From Venturia oleaginea (Eukaryota; Ascomycota; Dothideomycetes; Venturiales; Venturiaceae): 64,000 bases of DNA. The stretch covers positions 372,001 through 436,000 of the forward strand of contig JABMLP010000018.1 of assembly GCA_013176395.1 (NCBI GenBank). The letters run 5' to 3'. Within the stretch, counting starts at the first letter, position 1, and the number at the start of each line of letters is the position of its first letter. Both the position numbers and the translations under genes were made by a program. The notes beneath the pieces were generated by a model that saw only the letters and a program-made list of their open reading frames with translations, did no database searches and was not told the origin of the DNA. Below, one piece after another: positions 32,470-43,345 of this stretch.

Positions 32470-33425
32470 CAGGGTCGTGCTATCACGTAAAAAACGCGGC
32501 CAATTAGGCACGCATAAATCTCCTTTCTTTTCACAATTAGTCCCTCAAAAGTTAAAAAAAATATCGCGAAAGATTTATCTGCGACAAAACGAGTATACTT
32601 TACTTCCTTGGGAAGCTCTTAGAAATCATTTTGATGATTGTGATGTTGTAGAAAGCGTTGATGATGAAATATCCCGACGCGATCGCAACTCGCTGGAATC
32701 ACAAATATGGATGTTTTAGCAATTATAGTGGCCGCCTCAATGCAGTGGTGGTGCTCGCAGTCTAGATTTAAATCTCATAGCTTATTCGTATGTTGCGTGT
32801 AGCGAGGTGGGTTACGTAGTAAGATTCAGCAGTGCACTCGTGTATTCGACGAGTTCGAAAATGCAGTGGTTTTACCTACGTTGATTGGCCAGTTTAACCA
32901 ACGTTAATTGGCTACGACATTTGCGACGGGATTGCGATCACGCCCCAGCTCTGTCATCTATGCATATATGGGGTATCTCAAGTACGGATAAAGAGACGCT
33001 TACAGCGCTTTGAGGTATCGAATCTGCCAAATTGGTACGTGTCTTACCTCTTCTCACCTTCGAGACTACGGCACAAGCTATCCGTTTTAGCATATCAGAA
33101 TAATCGATTTGGGGCCCGATAGAGTAGGTTTACTTATACGACAGCATGGTGTGTTCCCTGTGTCTGGCATAAGAAGACTTCTTCGAGCTAACAGAGGTGG
33201 AAAGGAATAATTCCTATTGCGTCAAATTAATCTCCTGTTGGTCTATCGTTGATTGGTATCATTGTCGATAGGGATTGTTCCATACAGGCTGTTCGTATTT
33301 GGCCAAGAGATACTCAGAACGGTAAGTAATTATATCAGGATCTCTGTCTAGGAGTATATCCGGGTCTCCTAGCCACCTCCGCGTCGTATACTCTTTCTTC
33401 GTAACGACTCGTCGTAACGAGTTGT
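32470..33425. other. Gene-poor stretch, probable eroded repeats
   Basis: AT-rich sequence without a recognisable gene. Near-repeats such as CGTTGATTGGCCAG and CGTTAATTGGCTA (about 32,880-32,920) hint at old repeat fragments. A short frame at 32477-32719 has no known family. Confidence 0.45.
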
Positions 33426-33427
33426 TA

Positions 33428-33660
33428 TATTGTGGTTTGTGCATCAACATGGATATTCCTCAAGTTTTTTGACTGGCTGACTGACTGACTGACGCCTGCA
33501 ATTCTAATCTACGTCTAAGATCTTATTATTTGAGGGGTAAGAATTAACCGATCATTGTGTTTCAGCTAGGTTCTACTATGGGATAGAGCTATCAGGATCA
33601 CTTAGTCAGTCAGTCAGTCAAAACACGCGAGAATATCCATGTTATTGCACAACCTAAAAT
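33428..33660. repeat. Fold-back inverted repeat with GACT tracts
   Basis: The left arm (about 33428-33496) and right arm (about 33603-33660, reversed) share GTGCAWYAACATGGATATTC and then a TTTTGACTGACTGAC-like tract, about 80 percent identical over 60 bases. They are separated by about 110 bases. Each inner end carries a (GACT)n microsatellite. Probably a MITE or transposon remnant; no coding sequence inside. Confidence 0.65.
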
Positions 33661-34035
33661 ATTATATTTCGAGCGGGGCGGACTTATATACCGGCTGATA
33701 TATTGATTTTGTTCGTCTCGGTAACCTACCAGATTCTACCTATGGTCAACGTGTACTAGGGTTGCAGGCCAAAAGAAGGCTAATTTCTCAGCGATCGATA
33801 GAATCCTTCCTACCCCAACTTCTCCTTCCTAACGTAGGATTTACCAAGGAACTTCTCAGTTGTAACTACAGAAAGATTAGGAGAATAGACTCGTAAAAGG
33901 CCGATAAGAAAAAACCTACAGTCCGCGACGATACAGTATAAAGACGACCTAAGCGATCTGAGCGCGTAGGCAAAGGCAGGGATTAGAATCAACCTTCTTT
34001 TAATATAGTAAAACACGCTCGAGTAGGACTCCTTC

Positions 34036-34144
34036 CTCTCCACTGAAGATCACCCGATAAGGTATAACTTCACAACTCCGAGCTAATTAAATTCGATTGT
34101 GAATGTGCTGTCATTCCCGTATGCTTGTGATCTTCAGTTGAGAG
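34036..34144. repeat. Inverted repeat upstream of a secreted-protein gene
   Basis: CTCTCCACTGAAGATCAC (34036-34053) and its reverse complement (34127-34144) match at 17 of 18 bases with a 73-base spacer. It lies 150-260 bases upstream of the start at 34293. It may be a small repeat element or a regulatory palindrome. Confidence 0.55.
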
Positions 34145-34203
34145 AAGAGAGTACGGAGTCCCGATTTTTCCTTTACTTTGAGCCGTCTGAGTTAACATCA
34201 ACA

Positions 34204-34215
34204 CTATAAAAACAG
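34204..34215 (+). promoter_or_regulatory. TATA box of the 34293 secreted-protein gene
   Basis: CTATAAAAACAG lies about 80-90 bases upstream of the ATG, a normal position for a fungal TATA element. The leader after it is C/A-rich. Confidence 0.45.
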
Positions 34216-34292
34216 TATTCCTCGATCCGATTACCCTAATAACTATCCTCCAAACCAACAAGAATTACAATTTTCAATCGCTCCCTATAAAC

Positions 34293-34623
34293 ATGCGTCT
34301 TTTCCTTCTTCCTCTTCTCCTCCCAACCCTGGTGCTCGCCCAACCAAACGCCCAAAAGCCAATATGCAAAAATAACACGATTCCTTATCCAATCGGTTAC
34401 TGCGCCGCTGGTGTAGATTGCTCGAAGGAATCATTTATTGAGGGGTATACGGAATGTGCAAAACACGGGAAGTCAATTGTTAGGCAGTACGTTACTACAC
34501 CTGGACCGAATGTGAGTTTATATTTCTATTCTAATAGAGTGAGCATTTAAGACGTAAATGGCTGACTGATTCTATCGGGTCTAGGGCACCACCAGGAAAT
34601 TCATTTGTTGTTCGGACAGTTAA
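34293..34623 (+). CDS. Small secreted cysteine-rich protein
   Basis: Two exons (34293-34511 and 34585-34623) give 85 residues. The 73-base intron starts GTGAGT, has a GCTGACTGAT branch region and ends TCTAG; phase 0. A clear signal peptide, MRLFLLPLLLPTLVLA, is followed by a mature part of about 69 residues with six cysteines; the last exon supplies the final CC pair. Reading through the donor would lose both and leave an odd set of four. Short, secreted and cysteine-paired in a repeat-rich, gene-poor stretch is the profile of candidate effectors, but no family is recognised. Confidence 0.68.
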
Positions 34624-35107
34624 GACATAACGGGAGGGATTGTATTTGAGTGGTCTGTGTTATAGACTGTGGAAAGTTGTTGGGGTTGAGTTGGTAGACT
34701 TGTCTGATGGGATTTTTGATAGAATGCTACCAGTATTGGCCTAAAAGATTCTGACCACTTAGTGAAGAAGATTCTAGGTTTTTCTCGTTGCTAGATGTAT
34801 TCGTGTCCGTACACAGTAGAAAAACCCTCGACAAAACACCGTTCTAAAGCCCGACCCTCTAAAAGTTAAGGCGGGATCTAAGAAGATATTGGGATAGCGA
34901 TCACGTCTGTATTCAATGCATCTGGCTGGAAAAGAGTCTGCCAAGATCACGAACACGACCCTACCTTAGCGTGCCTAGTTACGCGACTCGTGCTTGATCA
35001 TCTCGTCTTCAGCCTTCAATTACGGTATACATGTAATGATTGTGGTGATCATGCTGAAGTAACACCACGAGATATTCACGCTCTTTAGGCAGTCCTATTA
35101 ACACACC
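34624..35107. other. Intergenic upstream of MCM10
   Basis: No gene recognised. A possible first exon of MCM10 could lie at its right edge. Confidence 0.4.
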
Positions 35108-35156
35108 ATGGTCGTCGTCCGGGAATCTCCCAACGCAAAGCGTACGCATTCGACAA

Positions 35157-37649
35157 TTGCAATCCTACAAAGAAGCCATCAAACAGCTAACCGAGGACAT
35201 AGAACCTTCAAAACAACCACATTGGCCTCCTAGATCCCCCTACGAGGCTCAACTGCTGTCCCCGAATAGACAAAGGCAGATACGACAGCTCCAACGCCAT
35301 CTCTCCCCTTCTCCAACCCCTCGAAAACGCCTGGCGCCCTCCTCCTCACAAACCATGGCTGCAGACGATGACGAGGATGAGGATGAAGAAACCTTGCAGC
35401 TCCAGCTTGAAGCAATCGAAGCTCGCTTGAAGCTGAAGAAGCTCCGCGCTGCTAAGGCGAAGCAAGCAGGAACCCCTCTAGAAGGCAGTAATCAAAGCCC
35501 TGCAAGACGGGAAGCCAGACCGCGCTCTCCAGAGCCTCAAAAAGAAGAAGTCCAGGTTCCATTTTCCCCTGTCAGAAAGCGACAACCTTCACCCGAACAA
35601 AAATCCCCGGCGCGTGTAATACTAGGCATTGACAAGGGCTTGAGAGCACAGGATATCTCTCTGAAAAGGGCTGCGAACGCGAGGGAGAACACAGCGCGAT
35701 TCACCCACAATCGCAACAGATCCGAACCTGCGGCGACAGCACCCGAAATGAAGAGCTTCAGCGAGAGGATCGCAGAGAGTCGAGTCAGCACAAAAGAACA
35801 GAAAGAGAGAGATGAGCGGATACAACAATCGCGTAGTCGAGGTTTTGGCCTTGCAGACGCTGGAGACATTTTCAACAGCCCGAGAACAATGTCACGGCAA
35901 ACAGAAGGTAGCAGAGGGAGCAGCAGAGAAGACGTGCGTCCTTGTGCGTCAAAACGCGCTGAGGATGAACCACCAAGGCGCAGAGAAGCGTTTCCACGGG
36001 CGGAATCACGCCAGGCAGGGAGCAATAGGACTAGTTGTCGGGAAGTCATGCTACCACACTCATTGAGGCGACTCAACGATGCGCCGTCCCAAACGAAAAC
36101 AAAGGAAACCTCGTCCTTCAGAAACTTTTCTAGGTTGCAAGCACCTACTGCAGCACAAGATACTGGAGCCTTCGATGCAGATAATATATCGACTCAACTT
36201 TCAGATCCTTCAGAGGCGTCCTCGAAGTTCGAATCATTCTCCGGCCTCCACCTTACCAAAAGAAAAACGGATCACACGAGCTTAACCCGTGCACTTCACG
36301 GCAAAGAAGTCTATACGTTGCCGCGCCTGTTGAAAGAAGTTAAAAGTCCAAATTACGACCCTCCCGATTGCGAAATGGACTACGTCGTGATGGGAATCAT
36401 TTGCTACAAAACAGCGCCCCATGACCACAAGAACAAGCCCCAGTCCATCAACTCTGCTGGCGAAGATGGTGGCCCGAAACCTAAATTCATGGTCCTTCGC
36501 CTGACAGACCTGAAATGGGAGATTGATCTCTTCTTGTTTGACACAGGATTCGAACGATTCTGGAAAATGACAGAGGGAACTGTTGTAGCCGTTCTCAATC
36601 CCGGTATCATGCCTCCGAGAGTGAGAGAGTCAGGTGCATTCTCCTTGAAAGTAACAAGCTGTGAAGATACGATCATTGAAATCGGCACAGCTCAAGATAT
36701 GAGTTTCTGTAATTCCATCAAAGCAGATGGTAAACAATGTACCCAATGGATCGACAACCGAAAAACTGATATCTGTGAATACCATCTCTCGCTTCAAGTT
36801 GACAAAGCGAGAAAGGGAAGGATGCAGTTCAACACCATGACTGGATTTGGGGGCCGAGGTAACGCAGCCAGTGGCAGAGGACGAGGACGTGGAAGAGGAA
36901 GGGGTGGAGATCTCAAGCAAGAGGGCAGGTATCACGACAGCTTCCTGCACGAAACAATGTACCTCGCACCCAAAGAGTTCGGTCTTTCAGCAGCCACCTT
37001 ATTAGACGAAAAATCAGCAGCTCAAAAGTCAGAGAAAGAAGCTAAAGAAGCACGACAGAAACGACGTCGTGATCTAGAGAAAGAGGCGGAATTGGCGAAA
37101 CAGTTGGGCATGAAGGGCAATGGTGCTGGCTCTGATTATTTGACGCACCAATCACGGAAGTTCTTTGAGAAGAAGGGTATTAAAGAGGTGGGAGCACCAA
37201 GGCCCGAACTAGCTTCTTCGACGAATCTGCTGAGTGGAGGCACGGACGAGAGACCCGATGCAAGGGCTTTGGGCTTACTCAGCAATACGGCGGAGACTGT
37301 GAGCTTGGAGCCCGTGAAGGGTAGGAAACGGGGTTTCAACTTGTCGAGTGCGAAGAGCCACGAGGCTATGGGGTGGAGTGGGGCGTTCAAACGTGGTGTT
37401 CTTGAGCGTCCGGTTTCGCCTGAAGTTGTAGAGGAGGGACAGACGAAATTGGCGTATCACAGGGAACGAAGTCCCAGTAAGAGTTCTATGAAAGCGCCAT
37501 TTGTGAGTGGGGAGATGAGTGATGTCCAGGAGAGTCCGAGGAAGAAGGCGAGGTTGATGTTGCCCATTAAGGGGCTCAGGATTCCGGGTAGGGAGAGTCT
37601 GGGTGTTGCGACGCCTGGTGATATCTTCCTGAGCGATGATGACGATTGA
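35157..37649 (+). CDS. MCM10: DNA replication protein MCM10 (start unresolved)
   Basis: Replication initiation factor that binds the CMG helicase, DNA and polymerase alpha. The frame is open from 35058 but has no ATG until 35355 (MAADDDEDEDEE). The sequence before it includes WPPRSPYEAQLLSP, which I believe is conserved, so a short upstream exon is likely; the ATG at 35108 is in another frame and I found no phase-correct intron of normal size. Coiled coil near LQLQLEAIEARLKLKKL. The OB-fold spans nt about 36,330-36,700 (YVVMGIICYKTAP to FSLKVTSCEDTIIEIG). The CCCH zinc finger is FCNSIKADGKQCTQW to CEYH. An RGRGRGRG linker and a basic tail follow. Identity is sure; the 5' end is not. Confidence 0.88.
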   Translation: MQSYKEAIKQLTEDIEPSKQPHWPPRSPYEAQLLSPNRQRQIRQLQRHLSPSPTPRKRLAPSSSQTMAADDDEDEDEETLQLQLEAIEARLKLKKLRAAKAKQAGTPLEGSNQSPARREARPRSPEPQKEEVQVPFSPVRKRQPSPEQKSPARVILGIDKGLRAQDISLKRAANARENTARFTHNRNRSEPAATAPEMKSFSERIAESRVSTKEQKERDERIQQSRSRGFGLADAGDIFNSPRTMSRQTEGSRGSSREDVRPCASKRAEDEPPRRREAFPRAESRQAGSNRTSCREVMLPHSLRRLNDAPSQTKTKETSSFRNFSRLQAPTAAQDTGAFDADNISTQLSDPSEASSKFESFSGLHLTKRKTDHTSLTRALHGKEVYTLPRLLKEVKSPNYDPPDCEMDYVVMGIICYKTAPHDHKNKPQSINSAGEDGGPKPKFMVLRLTDLKWEIDLFLFDTGFERFWKMTEGTVVAVLNPGIMPPRVRESGAFSLKVTSCEDTIIEIGTAQDMSFCNSIKADGKQCTQWIDNRKTDICEYHLSLQVDKARKGRMQFNTMTGFGGRGNAASGRGRGRGRGRGGDLKQEGRYHDSFLHETMYLAPKEFGLSAATLLDEKSAAQKSEKEAKEARQKRRRDLEKEAELAKQLGMKGNGAGSDYLTHQSRKFFEKKGIKEVGAPRPELASSTNLLSGGTDERPDARALGLLSNTAETVSLEPVKGRKRGFNLSSAKSHEAMGWSGAFKRGVLERPVSPEVVEEGQTKLAYHRERSPSKSSMKAPFVSGEMSDVQESPRKKARLMLPIKGLRIPGRESLGVATPGDIFLSDDDD

Positions 37650-38380
37650 TGATGGATGTGATGATGGGTCGAGTGTATTATTGTTTGGATCCCTTGGTGG
37701 TTGGAAATCATTTTTGGGGGTGGCCTTTGTATCTTATGGCTGAGGGTTTGTTCTTTGGAGTTCCGTGTGGACGAGATGGATGTATCGATACCCAAGTTCT
37801 CACAATACACATGTTCCTTTTTTCTTTAACACTTACGAGCGTTCATGTTTATAACATGTCCTATGTGAGAAATTGTCCCAGGAATCGTTCTTTCCAACGC
37901 TTCCTCTTCCAAGATTTTGGAAGAATGTCTGTTCGGTGATGTGAAGAGAAGTGGAGTATGAGAAGACTATTGAGGCTTGGTCCGTCGTTGTGATGGATTG
38001 ATGCTGAAGTGTGGCCGGCCTATCATGAGGCCGGTGACGGATGATTGAGCGATGCAGCCAAGGTTTCTTTGCTTCGTAATGAACTTAAAAGTTTCCGATA
38101 ACGTGCGGTGAAAAGATTGCTAAAAGAGAGGATTTAGTGTATTGTCATTTGGAATTTATCGAGCATAGGTGCGTGCTATCATAGCCTCTCAACCCTAGTT
38201 CTCGCACGCAAAATGCTCACGTCGATAATGGAGCCAAATCCTTTGATAGTGCAAGGACAAGGCATGAATTCCTTGACCCATACCCACGGTCTCATTGGTC
38301 TATACTCATAAGCATATACAACCATGAAGGTAATTTTTGCCATATCAAATGCAACGCCATTGTAATCCCAGAGTTAACAT
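37650..38380. other. Convergent intergenic region MCM10 / NIP1
   Basis: About 730 bases between two converging genes, no gene recognised. A GGCCGGCCTATCATGAGGCCGG palindromic patch lies near 38012-38034. Confidence 0.5.
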
Positions 38381-41106
38381 CTAAGTCCTGATAGCATTGC
38401 CCAAAGCACCCCCAGTGAATCCTTGTCCACCCCTCGGTCTGTCTCCACCACCTCGTCCGCGACCACCACGTCCGCCCATGCCACCACGACCTCTGCCGCG
38501 GCCACGTCCGCCCTCACGTTCGAAGGCATTCGCTGAGCCGGCGGTTCGCTGTTCGAGCGTCTTTTCGTTGCTTTCAATGAGACCGCTGGCTTTCTCGCCC
38601 AATGTGAGGGCGAGAGCTTGAAGACGTGAAAGATCAACACCCTTTCGGAAAATGATGGCGCCCTTGACTTGGTCCAAAGCTGCTGCAAGCTCTTCGTGCG
38701 AGATCATTCGGGCGATAATCGCCGAGACCTGGCGTTCTGACAAATCGAACATCTCTGACAAGGTCCCGATAAAAATCGTCTCGTCTAATATAACCACATT
38801 AGTAATACATCTCCCACATATGACAAGGCAACTTACAGAAAGGCGCATATGTCAACAGATACGTCTCCAAACCAGTCTCCTTGATCTTACCCTCAAGCAT
38901 AGTGCGAATGTCATCAGCCTTTGTCGGTATGAGGTCCCAGATCTTAATGGCCTTGATCAAGTCGACACTCTTCTTGTAGTCACCAGCGCTAAGAGCCTTG
39001 GATGCCTGCAAAATGTGATCTCGGGTGTTCTCTGGTGGGCCTTGGAAGACGCTTCGCTCGGAGTAATCTAACAGCCTGCGGAAAGCCTTGGAGATGACGC
39101 GGCGTCTCTGGTCGGGTGCGGTACCTAGGGATGCGAGGAGGGGAATTTCAAGCAACATAGAGACGACCAAATAGCAGGCCTCTAGTAACTCAATGTTGAT
39201 GTGCATGTGGAACGGCAGTTGCCTTGACCGCTCAGCACGCTCTTGTTCAGGTGTGAGTGTTGAGTATCGTTGAACTTGTACACCTTGAGCGAGCAACTCT
39301 TTTTGCCTGTTGGAGCCGCAGATTTCCTGCAGAGCAGTCTGTGACCCCCAGATGAGACCGAGACGGAAAGCAGCAAGACCAACTTGGACAAGTGTGCGGT
39401 TGTAGTGGATCTGGGAGACAATGTCGAAAGAGCTGATGGTTTCCGAGAGATGTGACATGAGCATCATATTCTTCGCGTCATAGTATTGGTCGTGGAGAGC
39501 AGCGAAGTAAGTACGGTGGAGGATGGCGCGAGCTTTCTGGATGCCCTCGGCGTTTTGGAAGAGGAAATTCGTGAGCTGCTTGACAAGCGCCTCAGGGCTG
39601 GTCATCAAGCTTCGGGGTGATATTTCACTGTCGATGTCGGTTGGCATTTGAGCCCATGCTTCCTTCTCAAGAATCTCAGCAAGGGTATTGTGCCTGAAGT
39701 GCAGATGCTCGAGTCGCTTCAAGATTATTGAGTTGACGCGGTCGACTTGTGCGTTGATGGTCTTCTCCTTCCGTACACGCTCTTCGTAAATCTGTGCGCG
39801 CAGAAGATCGGTATATGCAGAAGTCTCGTCTGTCAGTCTCTGAACGTAATCCGAAGTGTGTGGGTCGATAGCGAGAAGAGAGCGGGTGAGTTCGTCATCC
39901 AACCTCTCAGCACTTCCAACAACGCTACCCGGAACCATGAATAGAGTTCCCTCAACGAAGGTAGGGTGCTTCTCGTCATCTTCCCATTCCTCAGCTGTTT
40001 CCGATACGACCATCTCTTTTCTGTTGGTGTGTAGGATATCTACAAGCTTCACGAATTCGAGATGTGCTGCCTTCCACTGTTCAATAGACATGGCACCAGC
40101 GGTGGAGGTAGAGGTGTCAAATCGAGCGGCCAGGAGGGACAGAAGAACTCGTACGCGCTGGTAGTCGGTTGTGGCGACCTCCAAGAGTCGCTCCATGACA
40201 CGAATTTGCTCTATTCTGTCCGTTCCTTTTCGACCTCTCGACTCCGCAATGCTCCTCAAATGCTTGAGAATCGATTCTGGGGTATAAACCAGCGTCTTTC
40301 CACCTGGGCCAACAACCTCGAAGCCATCGAGATCGTCTCCGAGCACAACCTCGCCAATGGGCACACCAGTCGAAGTTTTCTTTTTCTTAGGTTCAGCCTG
40401 TACCTCCACCACGGTCTCCTTCATGAATTCGTCCTCGTTTGCTCTGTAAGATTCGATGTCCTTGGTGTATTCGGGTTCGCGGGTGAGCTTTCGGACCTTT
40501 TGCCTCACAGCGTTGAGAGCTTTCGAGTTGAGGGCGTTCATTTTCTATGCATAATTAGAGATGCCAATTTATACATGCCAAATTACTAACCTTGGGGGTA
40601 ACCTTCTGCTTCTCATAGGCCTCAACAACGGCAGTCTCAAGGTCCGCAAGCTCCTTGACGAAGATCTTGGGCGTCCTGCCGTCCATGGTCTTGGAGACTG
40701 TGGGAACCAGTTTGACCATTTTGTCGAACTCAATCTGGACCTGGGTGAAATCGCCAATTTTCATCGCATTTTGCGTCAACCTGATCAGACCCTCCAGCTC
40801 TTCTGTCCTCTTGTCCTTGGCTGACCGCACCACGGTGGTTTTCTCGTCGTCGCTCTCATCACTGTCGCCGCCCGCTAGGAATCCGGAGGGACCCTCTGCT
40901 TTCTTCAAGAACCGGTTGGCGCCAACACCTCCTTCATCGTCGCTGCTGGAGTCGCTGTCATCGTCATCGGAGTCGTCGTCGGAGTCTTCCTCTGAGGAGT
41001 CCTCTTCCTTCTCCTCCTCGTCGCCTTCTACGGAGTAGAGAGATTCTTCAGAATCGCTGGAACTGTCGTCGGAATCGCCACCGCCGGCAAAGAATCTGGA
41101 AGCCAT
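38381..41106 (-). CDS. NIP1: Translation initiation factor eIF3 subunit C
   Basis: Core eIF3 subunit that contacts eIF1 and eIF5 in the 43S complex. Three exons (41106-40591, 40544-38837, 38784-38381) give 875 residues. Introns are 46 and 52 bases (GTTAGT and GTAAGT donors), and the phases agree. The start MASRFFAGG and an Asp/Ser/Glu-rich acidic N-terminus are typical. The helical middle precedes a PCI domain at about 620-790, ending [22 protein letters not shown]. The last 50 residues are RG-rich ([18 protein letters not shown]), likely RNA-binding. Upstream in-frame Met codons exist, but MASRFF fits the family. Confidence 0.95.
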
Positions 41107-42359
41107 GATTGCTGTGTATGGAACTCCAGAGACGGGTGACACTGGGGTTCTTATTGTCAGGCCAAGAGGTTGTTGTCGAGATTTTGGTACGTGTGGGCGG
41201 GGCGGATGTTGACTGTGGCTAGCGCAAGCCACACTTTGAAGCCGGCAAGACTCAAAACTTTAACGCAGTCACCAAAACTCTTCACAACCTATCTTGCTTC
41301 GAACATGTTGTTAGCCTTGAAAGAAATGAAGGTATTGGATGGGTCACGGGTGATGAGGCCCCGAATGACAACTGACAAACATTGACTCCCTTAACTATCA
41401 CACATCCTCAGAACAGAAGAATCTATCTTGATGAGTCAAGGAATTGCATTGTTTCATGGCGGCCTTCAGTGAGTCACTGGCAACGAGGTCTCAAATGATA
41501 GCATGACTCTGCCCTATCCCTCAAATTTCAAGAACGAGCATCAGTCACATCCGGTCACCTTTGTGGCACTGAATATCATTTGACGAGAGAGAGGTGTTTT
41601 GCAATGCAGCTAGACGAGAACTTCGCTTACGCAATCTCAAACATGATGCTGCCATGATTGTCCGTTGTCCCTTTCGTTGCCCGAAGTCAAAGCTATATGT
41701 GTGAAGAAGTATACACTCGTGAACTTCGTATCTTACAAGGCTAGCAGAGTGCTAGAATCGATGTCACCTGCAATTTATATCTCAGGTTGGCGTTGAATAT
41801 CCGGAACCCTTCCAAGATGTGTAGACTTTGGCTGCGTCTGTCATGGGGCGACTCTGTTCTTCACAACAACATCAAAGAGATTTTCCAGCCAAGCTTCGTA
41901 GCCGGCCAATCTAGGACTTTTGAGAACCGAGTCCTGCCGATGAATCTTTCGAAGTCGGCAAAAATCTTAGCTCTTGGTGTAGAATTTGATTTGCAGCATT
42001 CCGTTCTCAAACTGTCGACATCACCTTACATTCAAGTTTTACCTCTCTTCTCCAGACGACGAGGTAGATCTTCCGGGACGGTGACTAGGATCTCTAGACA
42101 CCATGTTTGATTATTTAGTGACGACCTGATGAAATCAATACCTTCCGTCTTTTACGTTCCTCGCTCAAACCCATCATTTCTCCAGCAAAATCCCCGACGG
42201 ATACCAACAAGCTTGTCTCGATATATTGGTGCAAGGTGTGCAGTCCTGAGTAAAGCAGACCGATCCCAGGAAATATATTGAATTCTTCAATACCACAGAA
42301 TGTTCTTCCAGCTAAATTCTTCAACCTTTCTCCGCTCTTGTTGTTTCTGCATGGTCTTT
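41107..42359. other. Intergenic, no gene recognised
   Basis: About 1.25 kb between NIP1 and the damaged BTB gene. Short frames on both strands show no family resemblance. The first 200 bases hold the NIP1 promoter. Confidence 0.45.
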
Positions 42360-43128
42360 TCAATTATGTTCATGGTAATCGCATGAATTGTAGGCGCTAG
42401 CGAAGGTGCTCTTCATCTGAAGCAAGACGTCTATGAAGAATTCCATCGGGATATCTTCGGTTCGAGCGGCTTGTACATGGCTTTCGTCCCCAACCTGGGC
42501 GTAGGCATCAATGAAAAGCTTGATCACAGGTGAATTCTCCGGCAGGTGATCGTACGCGAGTGAAACGACCTTCGATTGTGGCGGGCTTCTCGTGATGAAT
42601 AGAAACTCAGACGTGTCGTCGATGGCGTCGCGGCGAAGTTGTGGGACGTCAAACTTGTCACCAAAGACATATAGAGACAACATCCCCCTTTGGAGCTTCC
42701 TAAATATATCCAACCACTCGGCAGACTGTGTCATCTGTGAAAGATCAGCTCTTCGTGCAAGATCTATGACCGATGGTCCTTTATCTCCGTGGAAGACGAG
42801 GAAGATTTGTCGTGTGAAGAGCCACTCCACAAACATGTGCATAGTTGAAGCTTTGAGATCTCCGAGTCGAATCTGTTTGTTTCTAGACTCCACCCACTTC
42901 CCACTCAAGGCCTTTTCAAAGAAGGAGACACTGCAACCAGGTATTGCTTAGGCAGCGTGAATGTGGATTCCCCGCTCTCATTTTCGATGATCAAGTCAAC
43001 GGTGGTATTGTCAGTGAGTCTGAAGTAAGCGTGTTAGCCCTCGCTTCTGCATCATGTGTGTGTTAATCTCACTGTGTGAAGGGTCTGTGACCGCGCTCAG
43101 GTAATGTACATTGTGAGATAGTCTCCAT
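42360..43128 (-). pseudogene. BTB/POZ-domain protein, apparently frameshifted
   Basis: Exon 1 (43128-43073) begins METISQCTLP. A 53-base intron (GTGAGA to TTCAG with a GCTAAC branch) leads to exon 2 from 43019, reading TVDLIIENESGESTFTLPKQ, the first strand of a BTB fold. Just after KQYL the frame meets a stop, while the frame two bases along continues VSFFEKALSGKWVESRNK and runs to the stop at 42360 through MHMFVEWLF and YVFGDKFDVPQLRRDAI. Two extra bases (or one missing) near 42,935-42,942 explain the break; no intron fits. The family is mostly substrate adaptor-like in fungi. It may be a recent pseudogene or an assembly error. Confidence 0.6.
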
Positions 43129-43159
43129 AGCGAATTCGATTTTAGCGACGAAGATCAGA

Positions 43160-43340
43160 GGATCAAGGAAGAGAGGATCAAGGAAGAGAGGATCAAGGAA
43201 GAGAGGATCAAGGAAGAGAGGATCAAGGAAGAGAGGATCAAGGAAGAGAGGATCAAGGAAGAGAGGATCAAGGAAGAGAGGATCAAGGAAGAGAGGATCA
43301 AGGAAGAGAGGATCAAGGAAGAGAGGATCAAGGAAGAGAG
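43160..43340. repeat. 15-bp minisatellite, 12 copies
   Basis: Near-identical head-to-tail copies of GGATCAAGGAAGAGA. The plus strand is almost all purine. The array starts about 30 bases upstream of the BTB gene start codon, so it lies in that gene's leader or core promoter. The period is a multiple of three, so frames stay open through it, but there is no other sign of coding. Confidence 0.95.
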
Positions 43341-43345
43341 GATCC

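Noticed and set aside
42115..42363. Extra 3' exon of the BTB gene
   Set aside because: The frame does not connect in phase through plausible splice sites and has no family resemblance.
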